Shown piece after piece: positions 19,164 through 27,151 of a stretch of 64,000 nt of DNA. The DNA is from CAZSAT01 sp964604675 (GTDB lineage Bacteria > Myxococcota_A > UBA796 > CAJQPC01). How positions within the stretch are numbered: position 1 is the first letter of the stretch; each line of letters opens with the position of its first letter. The notes below the pieces were generated by a model that saw only the letters and a list, made by a program, of their open reading frames with translations, was not told the origin of the DNA and did no database searches. Location: positions 20,569-84,568 of the forward strand of contig CAZSAT010000015.1 in the NCBI GenBank assembly GCA_964604675.1. Direction: 5' to 3'. Position numbers and translations under genes: made by a program.

Positions 19164-20094
19164 GGTCGGACCGGCGCCGACCGACCGCCAGGACGCTCAA
19201 CCACCACAGCGCCAGCGGCGACACCGTGCTCGCCCCGCACCCGCGCGGCTCGTCGGCCGGCAGGTAGCCACTCCCGCCGCTGGAGGTGGCGGGCTCGTCA
19301 CCGCCGCCGCTCCCGGGCGAGTCGCTGTGGTCGCTCCCGTCCCCCTCCTCGGCCGGCTCGTCGACGGCCAGCTCCTCGTCGAGCCAGTCCAGCCCGACGT
19401 CGATCCGCGCCACACCCGCCCCCCCGTCGTCGCAGAGCACCTCCTGGTGATCGGCCCAGACGAAGGAGTTGACCCCCACCACCTCCCATCCGTCGGCGCC
19501 TTCGCGGAGGGCCGGGCCGCCGGAGTCCCCCGAGCAGAGGTTGCGGCCCTCGTCGTCGAGGGTCAGGTAGAAGGTCTCGTAGACGTCGTACACGTCGAGC
19601 TCCACGCTGCGCTTCGTGCCAGCCCCCTCCTGAGCCGACGAGGTGGAGCCGAAGCCCAGGAAGGTCAGGGTCTCCCCGAGCCAGGACTCGTCCACCTCGG
19701 AGGTCGTGAAGGGGATCGGGTCGACCGCCGTGATGGGGGACGCCAGGTGCACCACCCCCAGGTCGTAGAGCAGCTCCACGGTGTCGTAGTCCGGGTGGTA
19801 GCTCGCGTAGTCGACGGCCGCGTACGCCTCGATCCCCTTGCCGGTGTAGATCTCGTCGCCCACGACGAAGTACAGATCCCACCCCTTGTCCCACGCCCAG
19901 AACGCGGCCTCGACACAGTGGGCGGCGGTCAGCACCCACGAGGGCTCGACGAGCGTGCCGCTGCACACCAGCAGGCCGTAGTCGTTCGACACGGCCAACA
20001 AGGCGCCTGCGGCCGGGTGGGCGTCGGTCACCTCCCCGTTCACGATGGGGGGTGCGGGTGCGGCGAGCGCCGTGGCCAGGAGCCCCAGCGTCAA
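19156..20094 (-). CDS. Trypsin-like serine protease with C-terminal sorting tail
   Basis: A 312-residue S1-family protease. The proposed start is TTG 20094, which overlaps the previous stop (TTGA) and gives a short signal peptide MTLGLLATALAAPA directly before the activation site IVNGEV. The catalytic triad is visible: His in LTAAHCVE, Asp in YDLGVVHL, Ser in CSGDSGGPAL. After the protease domain comes an acidic Gly/Ser/Asp linker, then a single Cys (GCGASTV), a hydrophobic helix and GRRR at the extreme C-terminus, the three-part layout of MYXO-CTERM signals that lead to Cys-linked surface anchoring. It is translationally coupled to a paralogue upstream. An unannotated longer start is possible but would add Arg-rich sequence ahead of the signal. 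Confidence 0.87.
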   Translation of the reverse strand: MTLGLLATALAAPAPPIVNGEVTDAHPAAGALLAVSNDYGLLVCSGTLVEPSWVLTAAHCVEAAFWAWDKGWDLYFVVGDEIYTGKGIEAYAAVDYASYHPDYDTVELLYDLGVVHLASPITAVDPIPFTTSEVDESWLGETLTFLGFGSTSSAQEGAGTKRSVELDVYDVYETFYLTLDDEGRNLCSGDSGGPALREGADGWEVVGVNSFVWADHQEVLCDDGGAGVARIDVGLDWLDEELAVDEPAEEGDGSDHSDSPGSGGGDEPATSSGGSGYLPADEPRGCGASTVSPLALWWLSVLAVGRRRSDLS

Positions 20095-21257
20095 GCGCGA
20101 CGCCGCCGGGTCAACGCCAGGCCGGCGAGAGCGAGCGCGAAGAGGCCACCGGTGCGGGAGTCGGGCACCGAGGAACAACCCAGGGCGTCGAGGATGGTCT
20201 GGATGTCCTCGCCGTAGTCTTCGGGACGACCCGGATCGTCGGTGCCGTCGGCGCCGCCACCGCTTCCGCCGCCGTCGCCGCCGGCGCCATCGCCGCCGCC
20301 GCCGCCATCGCCGCCGTCACCGCCGCTGCTGCCCCCGCCGACTTCGTAGTCGACGTTGTCGAAGTCGATGTACTGCTCGATCCAGCTCAGGTGGATGTCG
20401 ACCCGGGTGCTGGCCGCGGCCGCTGAGTTGCCGGTGCAGCTCGGGTAGCCGCCGTTCTGGTCGAAGCCATAGCTGTTGGCGCCCACGAGCAGGTACTGGC
20501 CGTCGGACTTGATCAGCGCGGCCCCTCCGGAGTCGCCCGAGCAGATGTTCCGGCCCTGCCCGGTGGTGTCCCAGGTGAACACGTGGTCGTTGTCGTAGCC
20601 GTTCTGCGGGCAGTAGCCCTCGGTGCAGATGGGCACGTCGACCGTGCGCTTCGTGCCGGAGCTGTTGTTCGCGTTGTCGCTGGTGATGCCCCAGCCGACG
20701 TAGGTCACCTTCTCGCCGGCCAGGCTGCCGCTGATCGAGCCCACGATGTAGCCGGGGGTCTCCGACGCGTCGGTGTACAGCTCGAGCACGCCGATGTCGC
20801 TGTCGAGGTTGTTGGTGTTGTAGTCCGGGTGCGCGTACCAGTTCTTGATGCGCGAGTAGCTGGTCACGCCGTTGTCGTCGTAGACGTCGGTCCCGAAGAA
20901 GATGTAGTGCAGGGTGAGGCCCTTGCGCTCGAGGTCGGCGTAGGCCTCCACGCAGTGCGCCGCCGTGATGACCCACTTGTTGTGCACCAGCGTGCCCGAG
21001 CAGAACTCCGCGCCGTAGCCGCTGGTGCTGGTGGAGACGAGCGCGCCGACGTAGGCGAAGTCGCTGGTCTCGCTGCCGTTGACGATGCCCTCCGCGCGGC
21101 CCCACGTGGGAAGCGGGCTGTCGTCTCCGTCGACCCAGCCTTCGTGGGCGAGCTTCGGCAACTGCGTCGGCACCGCGAAGTCTACGGGGTTGGGCGCGTC
21201 GAGGATGGTCGCTTCGTCGATCGGGTTGGCGGCGGCGAGCGAGGCGAGCAGCAGCAT
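20091..21257 (-). CDS. Trypsin-like serine protease with C-terminal sorting tail
   Basis: A 388-residue S1 protease. The ATG at 21257 follows GGGAG and begins MLLLASLAAANP, a short signal peptide. A pro-segment of about 50 residues precedes the mature N-terminus (IVNGSE). The triad is His in ITAAHCVE, Asp in SDIGVLEL and Ser in CSGDSGGAAL. The C-terminal part is a Gly/Asp/Ser-rich spacer (GGGSSGGDGGDGG and similar), then GCSS, a hydrophobic helix and RRRRA, a MYXO-CTERM-like anchor. The protein is probably displayed on the outer surface. The next gene downstream encodes a second protease of the same design, with a TTGA start-stop overlap, so they are expressed together. Confidence 0.9.
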   Translation of the reverse strand: MLLLASLAAANPIDEATILDAPNPVDFAVPTQLPKLAHEGWVDGDDSPLPTWGRAEGIVNGSETSDFAYVGALVSTSTSGYGAEFCSGTLVHNKWVITAAHCVEAYADLERKGLTLHYIFFGTDVYDDNGVTSYSRIKNWYAHPDYNTNNLDSDIGVLELYTDASETPGYIVGSISGSLAGEKVTYVGWGITSDNANNSSGTKRTVDVPICTEGYCPQNGYDNDHVFTWDTTGQGRNICSGDSGGAALIKSDGQYLLVGANSYGFDQNGGYPSCTGNSAAAASTRVDIHLSWIEQYIDFDNVDYEVGGGSSGGDGGDGGGGGDGAGGDGGGSGGGADGTDDPGRPEDYGEDIQTILDALGCSSVPDSRTGGLFALALAGLALTRRRRA

Positions 21258-21276
21258 CACGTGGTCTCCCGGCAGA

Positions 21277-21296
21277 CCCCACGAATAGACGTGGGG
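21277..21296. promoter_or_regulatory. Hairpin in the leader of the protease operon
   Basis: A perfect 7-base-pair inverted repeat, CCCCACG / CGTGGGG, with a 6-base loop, 20 bases before the protease start at 21257. It could be an operator or an mRNA 5' hairpin. There is no direct evidence of function. Confidence 0.35.
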
Positions 21297-21360
21297 AAGG
21301 CGATCCGCAAGCAAACGGTCGTCAAGACGATGCCAGTGTACGAGCCAGGCGGGCCGGTCT

Positions 21361-22212
21361 TCAGAGCGAAATGAGCACGCTGCCCAGAAAGGCCAGGGAG
21401 ACGTACCCGTTCAGGTCGAAGAAGGCCTTGTCGATGCGCGACAGATCCGTGGGCGTCACGATCGCGTGTTCGTAGGCCAGGATGACCGCCATCAGCGCCA
21501 CACCCACCCAGTAGGGCCACCACAGGCCGACCACCCACGGGAGCGCCACCAGCCCGGCCATGGTCACCACGTGCAGGAGCGCCGAGACCACCAACGCACC
21601 GCGGACTCCGAGGCGCGCGGGGATGGAGTGCAGGCCTTCGTCGCGGTCGAAGCCGGCGTCCTGGCAGCTGTAGAGGATGTCGAAGCCCGCGACCCAGGTG
21701 GCGACCACCACCGACAGCAGAGCAGCGGTCCAGCTCATCCCGCCGGCGACGGCGATCCAGGCCGCAGTGGGCGCCAGCGCCAGGGCCAGGCCGAGCACCA
21801 GGTGACACGCCCAGCTCACGCGCTTGACCAGCGAGTAGCCCCAGACGATGGCCAGCGCGACCGGGAACAGCATCAGGCAGAGCGGCCCGAGCACCCAGCT
21901 CGCCACGCCAAAGACACCGGCTGAAGCCAGGGTCCAACCCCAGGCTGCACGGACCGACAGCTCCCCGGCCGGGATCTCCCGCGCCGACGTGCGCGGGTTG
22001 GCCGCGTCGATGTCGCGGTCCACGATGCGGTTGAAGCCCATCGCGGTCGAGCGCGCGGCGGTCAACGCCACCAGGATCCAGACCACGGTCCACACCGTGA
22101 TGCCGTGCTCGCGGGCCGCCAGAGCGGTGGCTGCGAGGGCGAAGGGCGCCGAGAAGATCGTGTGGCTCAGCTTGATGGTGCGGGCGAAGGCGGAGAAGCT
22201 CACGCCACCCAT
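21361..22212 (-). CDS. ubiA: UbiA-family prenyltransferase (probable MqnP/UbiA of menaquinone synthesis)
   Basis: A 283-residue integral membrane protein with about eight hydrophobic helices. The first Asp-rich motif is NRIVDRDIDAANPRT, with the conserved TSAREIPAG that follows in UbiA/MqnP proteins. The second is CQDAGFDRDEG. These bind the Mg-diphosphate of the polyprenyl donor. The family transfers a polyprenyl chain to an aromatic acid; in futalosine-pathway bacteria a UbiA-like enzyme prenylates 1,4-dihydroxy-6-naphthoate (MqnP). The operon at 26024-32492 makes futalosine-pathway intermediates and the polyprenyl donor, so this role is likely, though the gene lies about 4 kb away. It is divergent from the acyl-CoA ligase gene with 63 bases between. 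The start is ATG 22212, directly before the first amphipathic segment. Confidence 0.88.
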   Translation of the reverse strand: MGGVSFSAFARTIKLSHTIFSAPFALAATALAAREHGITVWTVVWILVALTAARSTAMGFNRIVDRDIDAANPRTSAREIPAGELSVRAAWGWTLASAGVFGVASWVLGPLCLMLFPVALAIVWGYSLVKRVSWACHLVLGLALALAPTAAWIAVAGGMSWTAALLSVVVATWVAGFDILYSCQDAGFDRDEGLHSIPARLGVRGALVVSALLHVVTMAGLVALPWVVGLWWPYWVGVALMAVILAYEHAIVTPTDLSRIDKAFFDLNGYVSLAFLGSVLISL

Positions 22213-22275
22213 CTAACGGTAAGGAGGACGGGGGCGGTTAGCGGGAGTCCGGAGCCCCGCCCAGGAGCACGCCCC

Positions 22276-24105
22276 ATGGACTCGACGATTGGCAGCATGA
22301 TCCAACGCCGCATCCGCAAGAGCGGTGCCAACCCCGCCCTGCGCGTCAAGACCGACGGCCGCTGGCAGGACACGAGCTGGAGCGCGCTCGGGGAGCGGAT
22401 GGACCGCATCGCCGCCGGTGTGCTCACCGTGCCCGGCGGGGTCGAAGACCGCGCTGCCATCGCCATCATCGGCAACACGAGCGCCTCCTGGATCGCCTGC
22501 GACTTCGCCTGCCTCGGCGTGGGCCTGCGCACCGTGCCGGTCTACGCCACCCTGCTGGCGGAAGAGGCCGGCTACCTGCACGTCGACACCGGCGCTGTGG
22601 TCACCATCGTGGAGGACGCCGCCCAGCTCGAGAAGGTCCGTTCCTTCCGCAAGGGCTTCCGGTTCTTCGACCGGGACTACGCGGCCGACGAGGTGACCCT
22701 GCGGCACATCGTGGTGATGGACCCCACCGGGGTGGCGCCGGCCGACGACTGGGAGAGCCTGGCCGACCTCGAGGCGCGGGGAGCCGAGAAGCTGGGCGAG
22801 ACCGAAGCGGAGCGCACGCGCCGGGCCGAAGGCAGCCGCGATCAGACCGCCACCTACACCTACACCTCCGGCACCACCGGCCCGCCGAAGGGCGTCGTCC
22901 AGACCAACGAGAACATGCTGGCCATGCTCGAGGCGGTCGAGAAGATCAACATCTTCGGCGAGGAGACCCGGGACGGCGGCCTCCACCTCTTCCTGCCCCT
23001 CGCGCATTCCTTCGGTCGGCTGATCGAGCTGGGGAGCCCCTTCTTCGACACCCCGATCGTGGTCTCGTCGGTGCCCACCCTGGGCGACGACCTCAAGGAG
23101 ACCCGCCCGGGCTTCTTCCCCGCGGCACCGCGGGTCTACGAGAAGATGAAGGCGAAGATCGAGACCAAGGTCGCCGGCGCCCCCCCCATCCGCCAGAAGC
23201 TCTTCCACTGGGCTATCGGCGCGGGCAAGGCCACCATTCCGTACCGCTCGGTGGGCCAGGACGTGCCCTTCTTCATCGGCCTCAAGCACCGGCTCGCCGA
23301 CAAGATCGTGCTCTCCAAGCTCCGCGCCGCGCTGGGCCTGGACCGCGCCCACATCCTGCTCTCAGGATCCGCGCCGCTCAACGTGGAGGTGCACGAGTTC
23401 TTCCTCGCCTGCGGGCTCGATCTGCTCGAGGCCTACGGGCTCACCGAGACCTGTCCGGGCCTCACCGCCAACCTGCCCGACCGCTTCAAGCTGGGCACGG
23501 TGGGCGTGGCCTTCCCCGGCGTGCAGATCCGGATCGCCGACGACGGCGAGATCCTGGCCAAGGGCGCGAACATCACGTCGGGCTACCTCAACCGGAAGGA
23601 CGCCACCGACGCCGCCTTCGACGACGAGGGTTGGTTCCTCACCGGCGACCTCGGCTCGATGGACAGCGACGGCTTCGTGAAGATCACCGGCCGCAAGAAG
23701 GAGCTGATGAAGACCAGCGGCGGCAAGTACATCGCCCCCGCCAAGCTCGAGGGGCGGGTGAAGAACCTGACCATCGTGCAGGAGTGCGTCTCGGTGGCCG
23801 ACACCCGCAACTACGTCACCGCGCTGATCGCCATCGATCCCGAGGAGCTCGCGGACTGGGCCGCCCAGCAGGGGGTGGCCGCCGACCCGCAGTCCGAGCC
23901 CGTCCTGGCGGCGGTGCAGGCCCATGTCGATGCCGTCAACACCACCCTGGCCAGCTTCGAGACCATCAAGTACTTCCGGCTGGTGGAGCCGATGACGGTG
24001 GAAGGCGGGCTCTTGACCGCGTCGCTCAAGGTGAAGCGCAGCGTGGTGCTGGAGCGCTACGCCGACGTGATCGAGGAGATGTACGCGAGCGGCAAGAAGG
24101 CCTGA
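22276..24105 (+). CDS. AMP-dependent long-chain acyl-CoA synthetase
   Basis: A 609-residue ANL-superfamily adenylate-forming enzyme. AGGAG precedes the ATG at 22276. Visible motifs are the P-loop YTSGTTGPPKG near residue 200, the A5-type EAYGLTETCPG near 392, WFLTGDLG near 455 and the hinge/Lys region ITGRKKELMKTSGGKYIAP near 475. These define ATP-dependent activation of a carboxylic acid followed by CoA transfer. Length and the R-K-K-E-x-x-K-T-S-x-G motif match FadD15-like long-chain fatty-acid CoA ligases. It is cytosolic or peripherally membrane-bound. The stop overlaps the start of a GNAT gene (TGATG), coupling the two. Chain length preference is unknown. Divergent transcription from the UbiA gene suggests a shared promoter region. 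Confidence 0.92.
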   Translation: MDSTIGSMIQRRIRKSGANPALRVKTDGRWQDTSWSALGERMDRIAAGVLTVPGGVEDRAAIAIIGNTSASWIACDFACLGVGLRTVPVYATLLAEEAGYLHVDTGAVVTIVEDAAQLEKVRSFRKGFRFFDRDYAADEVTLRHIVVMDPTGVAPADDWESLADLEARGAEKLGETEAERTRRAEGSRDQTATYTYTSGTTGPPKGVVQTNENMLAMLEAVEKINIFGEETRDGGLHLFLPLAHSFGRLIELGSPFFDTPIVVSSVPTLGDDLKETRPGFFPAAPRVYEKMKAKIETKVAGAPPIRQKLFHWAIGAGKATIPYRSVGQDVPFFIGLKHRLADKIVLSKLRAALGLDRAHILLSGSAPLNVEVHEFFLACGLDLLEAYGLTETCPGLTANLPDRFKLGTVGVAFPGVQIRIADDGEILAKGANITSGYLNRKDATDAAFDDEGWFLTGDLGSMDSDGFVKITGRKKELMKTSGGKYIAPAKLEGRVKNLTIVQECVSVADTRNYVTALIAIDPEELADWAAQQGVAADPQSEPVLAAVQAHVDAVNTTLASFETIKYFRLVEPMTVEGGLLTASLKVKRSVVLERYADVIEEMYASGKKA

Positions 24106-24830
24106 TGAAGAACGCGCTCGGTCAGGAGGTCGGACCGCTGGTGACCTTCCGGCCACGGCCCCCTCCTCCGTCGGAGCCGCTCGTGGGTCGCTTCGTCACC
24201 CTGGAGCCCTTGGACCCGAGCGCCCACGCCGACGATCTCCACGACGCCTATGCCGACGACGTGCACGGTCGCGGGTGGACATGGATGGGCTACGGCCCGT
24301 TCCCGACGCGTACGGCGTTCCGAGCCTGGCTCGACACCCTGCCCGGCACCGATCCCCTCTTCTTCGCGGCCTGCGTCGACGGACGTGCAGCCGGCCTGGC
24401 CAGCTGGCTCAACGTGTGCCCCGAGGCGGGCCGCCTCGAGGTCGGCCACATCCACTTCGCCCCTCGTCTCCAGCGCACCCGCGCGGCCACCGAGGCGATG
24501 GACCTGATGCGCCGGCGGGTCTTCGACCTGGGCTACCGCCGCTACGAGTGGAAGTGCGACGCGCTGAACGCCCGCTCCCGACGCGCGGCGGAGCGCCTCG
24601 GCTTCTCCTTCGAGGGTGTGTTCCGGCAGCACCTCGTGGTGAAGGGCCGCAACCGCGACACCGCCTGGTTCGCCTGCGTGGACCACGAGGAGCCCGCGCT
24701 CAGGGCCGCCTTCGCCGCCTGGCTGGACGACGCGAACTTCGAGGGTGGTCACCAGCTCCGGGCGCTCGGGACCTTCACCGGCCCCGTGCTCTCGGCCCGC
24801 GATCCCACGCTTCGCACACCGCAGCCGTAA
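24105..24830 (+). CDS. GNAT N-acetyltransferase (RimJ/RimL-like)
   Basis: A 241-residue acetyltransferase whose ATG lies in the preceding stop (TGATG). The fold of the RimJ/RimL branch is recognisable: FVTLEPLDPSAHADDL at the start, GRLEVGHIHFAP as beta-4, QRTRAATEAM as the acetyl-CoA-binding helix, YRRYEWKCDALNARSRRAAERLGF and VFRQHLVVKGRNRDTAWFA, the last being very typical of the family. Such enzymes acetylate N-terminal amines of ribosomal proteins or small-molecule amines using acetyl-CoA. The substrate cannot be inferred. Translational coupling to an acyl-CoA ligase is suggestive but not evidence of a shared pathway. Confidence 0.9.
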   Translation: MKNALGQEVGPLVTFRPRPPPPSEPLVGRFVTLEPLDPSAHADDLHDAYADDVHGRGWTWMGYGPFPTRTAFRAWLDTLPGTDPLFFAACVDGRAAGLASWLNVCPEAGRLEVGHIHFAPRLQRTRAATEAMDLMRRRVFDLGYRRYEWKCDALNARSRRAAERLGFSFEGVFRQHLVVKGRNRDTAWFACVDHEEPALRAAFAAWLDDANFEGGHQLRALGTFTGPVLSARDPTLRTPQP

Positions 24831-24883
24831 CGAAGCCGGCGAGCCCCCCTTGAACTCGCTCCCCACCCCCACCCGGACTCCCC

Positions 24884-25984
24884 ATGCTCGCCCTGCTCCT
24901 GACCTGCGTGACCGTGCCCACCACCGGCACCCACATCACCTTCGTGGCGATCGGCGACACCGGCAAGGGCACCGTGCTCCAGAGCCTGGTGGCCGACCAG
25001 ATGGCCATGGTGTGCGCCAACGAGGACTGCGACTTCGCCCTGATGCTGGGCGACAACTTCTACAACTGCGGCGTGGACCCCGACACCGGGGGTGGACCCG
25101 ATCCGCTCTGGGACACGCGCTTCAACGACATCTACGACCAGGCGTCGCTCCAGATCCCCTTCTACGCGGTCCCCGGCAACCACGACTACTGGGCGGAGAA
25201 CCCCGACGGCACGTGCGACACCGGCAACGGCTGGGCGGCCGACCGTGCTGCTGCCCAGGTGAGCTACTCGCTGAACAACTACCCGGCGAACACCCAGTTC
25301 AGCATGCCGTGGCTGCCCAGCTACGAGATGACCGAGCCCCACGACTGGATCGAGCTCTTTCCGCTCGACACCCAGCGCATCGTGCTCGGCATGGGGGACG
25401 ACGGAAACCCTGGAACCACGCTCCAGTGGACCGACACCGCGGACCGGATCGCCGCGTCCACCGCGAACTTCAAGGTCGCGTTCGGGCACCACCCGTACCT
25501 GTCCAACGGCAGCCACGGCGACGCCGGTGACTACGACAACACCACGGTGGGAGCCGCCGACGTCTGCGATCCGACCACGCACGTCCCGGCCACCAGCGAG
25601 GCCTCCGACGCCGGGGTCTGCTGGAGGCAGTACATGGAAGACGAGGTCTGCGGAGAGGTCGACCTCTACCTGTCCGGGCACGACCACAACCTGCAGTACC
25701 TGGAACCCGTCGCCGGGTGTGGCGACACCGCGTTCATCGTGTCGGGCTCCGGTGGCCAGGTGTCGTCGCTGAGCGGCAGCAACACCGCCTACGCGGAGTC
25801 GGCGGCGGCCGGCTTCTTCCTGCTGAAGGTGTGCGGGCCGCTCGGGCGCCTCGACCAGGTCACGATGTACGAGCACGACGGCACCGTGCTCTACACCTAC
25901 AACCACCCCGACGCAGGGTCCTGCCCGATGACCTACGACGAGAAGGCCGAGCTGCAGATCGAGGCGGCACGGGTGGCCGGCTGA
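24884..25984 (+). CDS. Purple-acid-phosphatase-like metallophosphoesterase, probably exported
   Basis: A 366-residue calcineurin-like phosphoesterase. The metal-binding motifs appear in order: GDTGKG near residue 25, MLGDNFYNCG near 56, VPGNHDYW near 97, FGHHPYLSNG near 205 and SGHDHNLQY near 265. The arrangement (GDxG, GDNFY, GNHD(Y), GHxP, GHxH) resembles tartrate-resistant acid phosphatases. The first residues MLALLLTC form a short hydrophobic leader ending in Cys, possibly a lipoprotein signal. Several Cys pairs in the body fit an oxidising periplasm or cell surface. It likely hydrolyses phosphate monoesters outside the cytoplasm. It ends 39 bases from the convergent amidohydrolase gene. 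Confidence 0.88.
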   Translation: MLALLLTCVTVPTTGTHITFVAIGDTGKGTVLQSLVADQMAMVCANEDCDFALMLGDNFYNCGVDPDTGGGPDPLWDTRFNDIYDQASLQIPFYAVPGNHDYWAENPDGTCDTGNGWAADRAAAQVSYSLNNYPANTQFSMPWLPSYEMTEPHDWIELFPLDTQRIVLGMGDDGNPGTTLQWTDTADRIAASTANFKVAFGHHPYLSNGSHGDAGDYDNTTVGAADVCDPTTHVPATSEASDAGVCWRQYMEDEVCGEVDLYLSGHDHNLQYLEPVAGCGDTAFIVSGSGGQVSSLSGSNTAYAESAAAGFFLLKVCGPLGRLDQVTMYEHDGTVLYTYNHPDAGSCPMTYDEKAELQIEAARVAG

Positions 25985-26023
25985 CCGATCAGGCCACGGA
26001 CAAGGACCGCTTCCCGGGGTCGC

Positions 26024-27151
26024 CTACGGGCGTGACACCCATCGCGGCATCGGCACCGGCGAACGCAAGGAGGTCTCCGGGTCGTCGGCGACCGGAAGGA
26101 GCAGGAGACCCGGCCGACGCCCGACCGCGATGGCTCCGAGATCGGGGCGACCGAGCGCGTGCGCGCCGCCCTGTGTGGCCGCGTCGAGCCAGGCGCGGAC
26201 CGGCACGTCGGGAAACGCTGCGGCCAGGCAGCGGAGCTCGGCAAGGAGATCCAGATCGGGGCAGCTTGCGAGCGAGTCGGTCCCGAGCGCGAGCGTCACG
26301 CCGGCCCGCAGCATCGCGGGGACGTCGGGCAACACGCCGCCGATGTGCAGGTTGGAGCGCGGGCACAAGACCACCGGGCTGCCCGCCGTCGCGACGAGCT
26401 CGAGATCCGCGGACACCGCGTGCGTCATGTGCACGAGGGCGAGCCGCGCGCCCAGCACGCCGAGCCCGTCCAGGTACCGAGCGGGCGACACGCCCGGGGG
26501 TTCGAAGCTCCGCCAGTCGCGGCCCATCCGGTCCAGGTGCTGCGCCCAGGGGCCGCTGCCCGTCAACAAGAAGCGGCGCTCGGCCAGGTCCTCGTCGAGG
26601 TGGATGGCGGCCGGGGGGCCGGCGACGGCGCACGCGTCGCGGATGCGCTCCGGCCAGGTGGAGTACGGGGCGTGGGGGCTGGGGCGCGACACCAGCCCAG
26701 GCGCCAGCTCCTCGCAGCCGCCCACGTCGAGGGGAGCCGGCTCCTGCCCGATGACCTCCCGGTGCACGGTGCCCTGCACGCGGGCGTCGATCAACGCCTG
26801 GGTGGCGAAGGGCGTGCCCTGGATGTCGCCGACCGCCACGGTGCCGAACGCGATGGCTTCGCGCACCGCCGACGCAGCCGACGAGCGGATCGGACCCACG
26901 TCGTCCACAGGCAGGTGGCCGAGCAGGCGCGTGACCCAGCTCTCGAGGTCGTCACCCCCCGGCACGAGCCCGCGCAGCCACGACAGCTCGAGGTGGGTGT
27001 GCGCGTTGATCAGCCCCGGGAGGAGCAGCCCATCGACGCGTTCCCCTGGCCCGTCGTCGAGGGCGACGATGCGCCCATCCTCGTGCTCGACGGTGAGCGC
27101 TCGGAACCCGTCGGGCGTGAAGACCCGATCCGGCCGGAGGCGCTGCCTCAC
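26024..27151 (-). CDS. Amidohydrolase, probable aminodeoxyfutalosine deaminase
   Basis: A 375-residue metal-dependent deaminase of the amidohydrolase superfamily. The start is GTG 27151, overlapping the previous stop (GTGA). Metal and catalytic residues are visible: His-x-His in NAHTHLELSW near residue 48, SPHAPYST, AIHLDED, VHMTHAVS and GTDSLAS. The nearest relatives by motif are cytosine, guanine and S-adenosylhomocysteine deaminases. In futalosine-pathway organisms lacking a direct hydrolase for aminofutalosine, an amidohydrolase deaminates aminodeoxyfutalosine to futalosine. As last gene of an operon with mqnE and the mqnA-mqnC fusion, this is the most likely role. If right, a separate futalosine hydrolase (MqnB) must be encoded elsewhere. 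The family is secure; the substrate is inferred from context. Confidence 0.8.
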   Translation of the reverse strand: MRQRLRPDRVFTPDGFRALTVEHEDGRIVALDDGPGERVDGLLLPGLINAHTHLELSWLRGLVPGGDDLESWVTRLLGHLPVDDVGPIRSSAASAVREAIAFGTVAVGDIQGTPFATQALIDARVQGTVHREVIGQEPAPLDVGGCEELAPGLVSRPSPHAPYSTWPERIRDACAVAGPPAAIHLDEDLAERRFLLTGSGPWAQHLDRMGRDWRSFEPPGVSPARYLDGLGVLGARLALVHMTHAVSADLELVATAGSPVVLCPRSNLHIGGVLPDVPAMLRAGVTLALGTDSLASCPDLDLLAELRCLAAAFPDVPVRAWLDAATQGGAHALGRPDLGAIAVGRRPGLLLLPVADDPETSLRSPVPMPRWVSRP

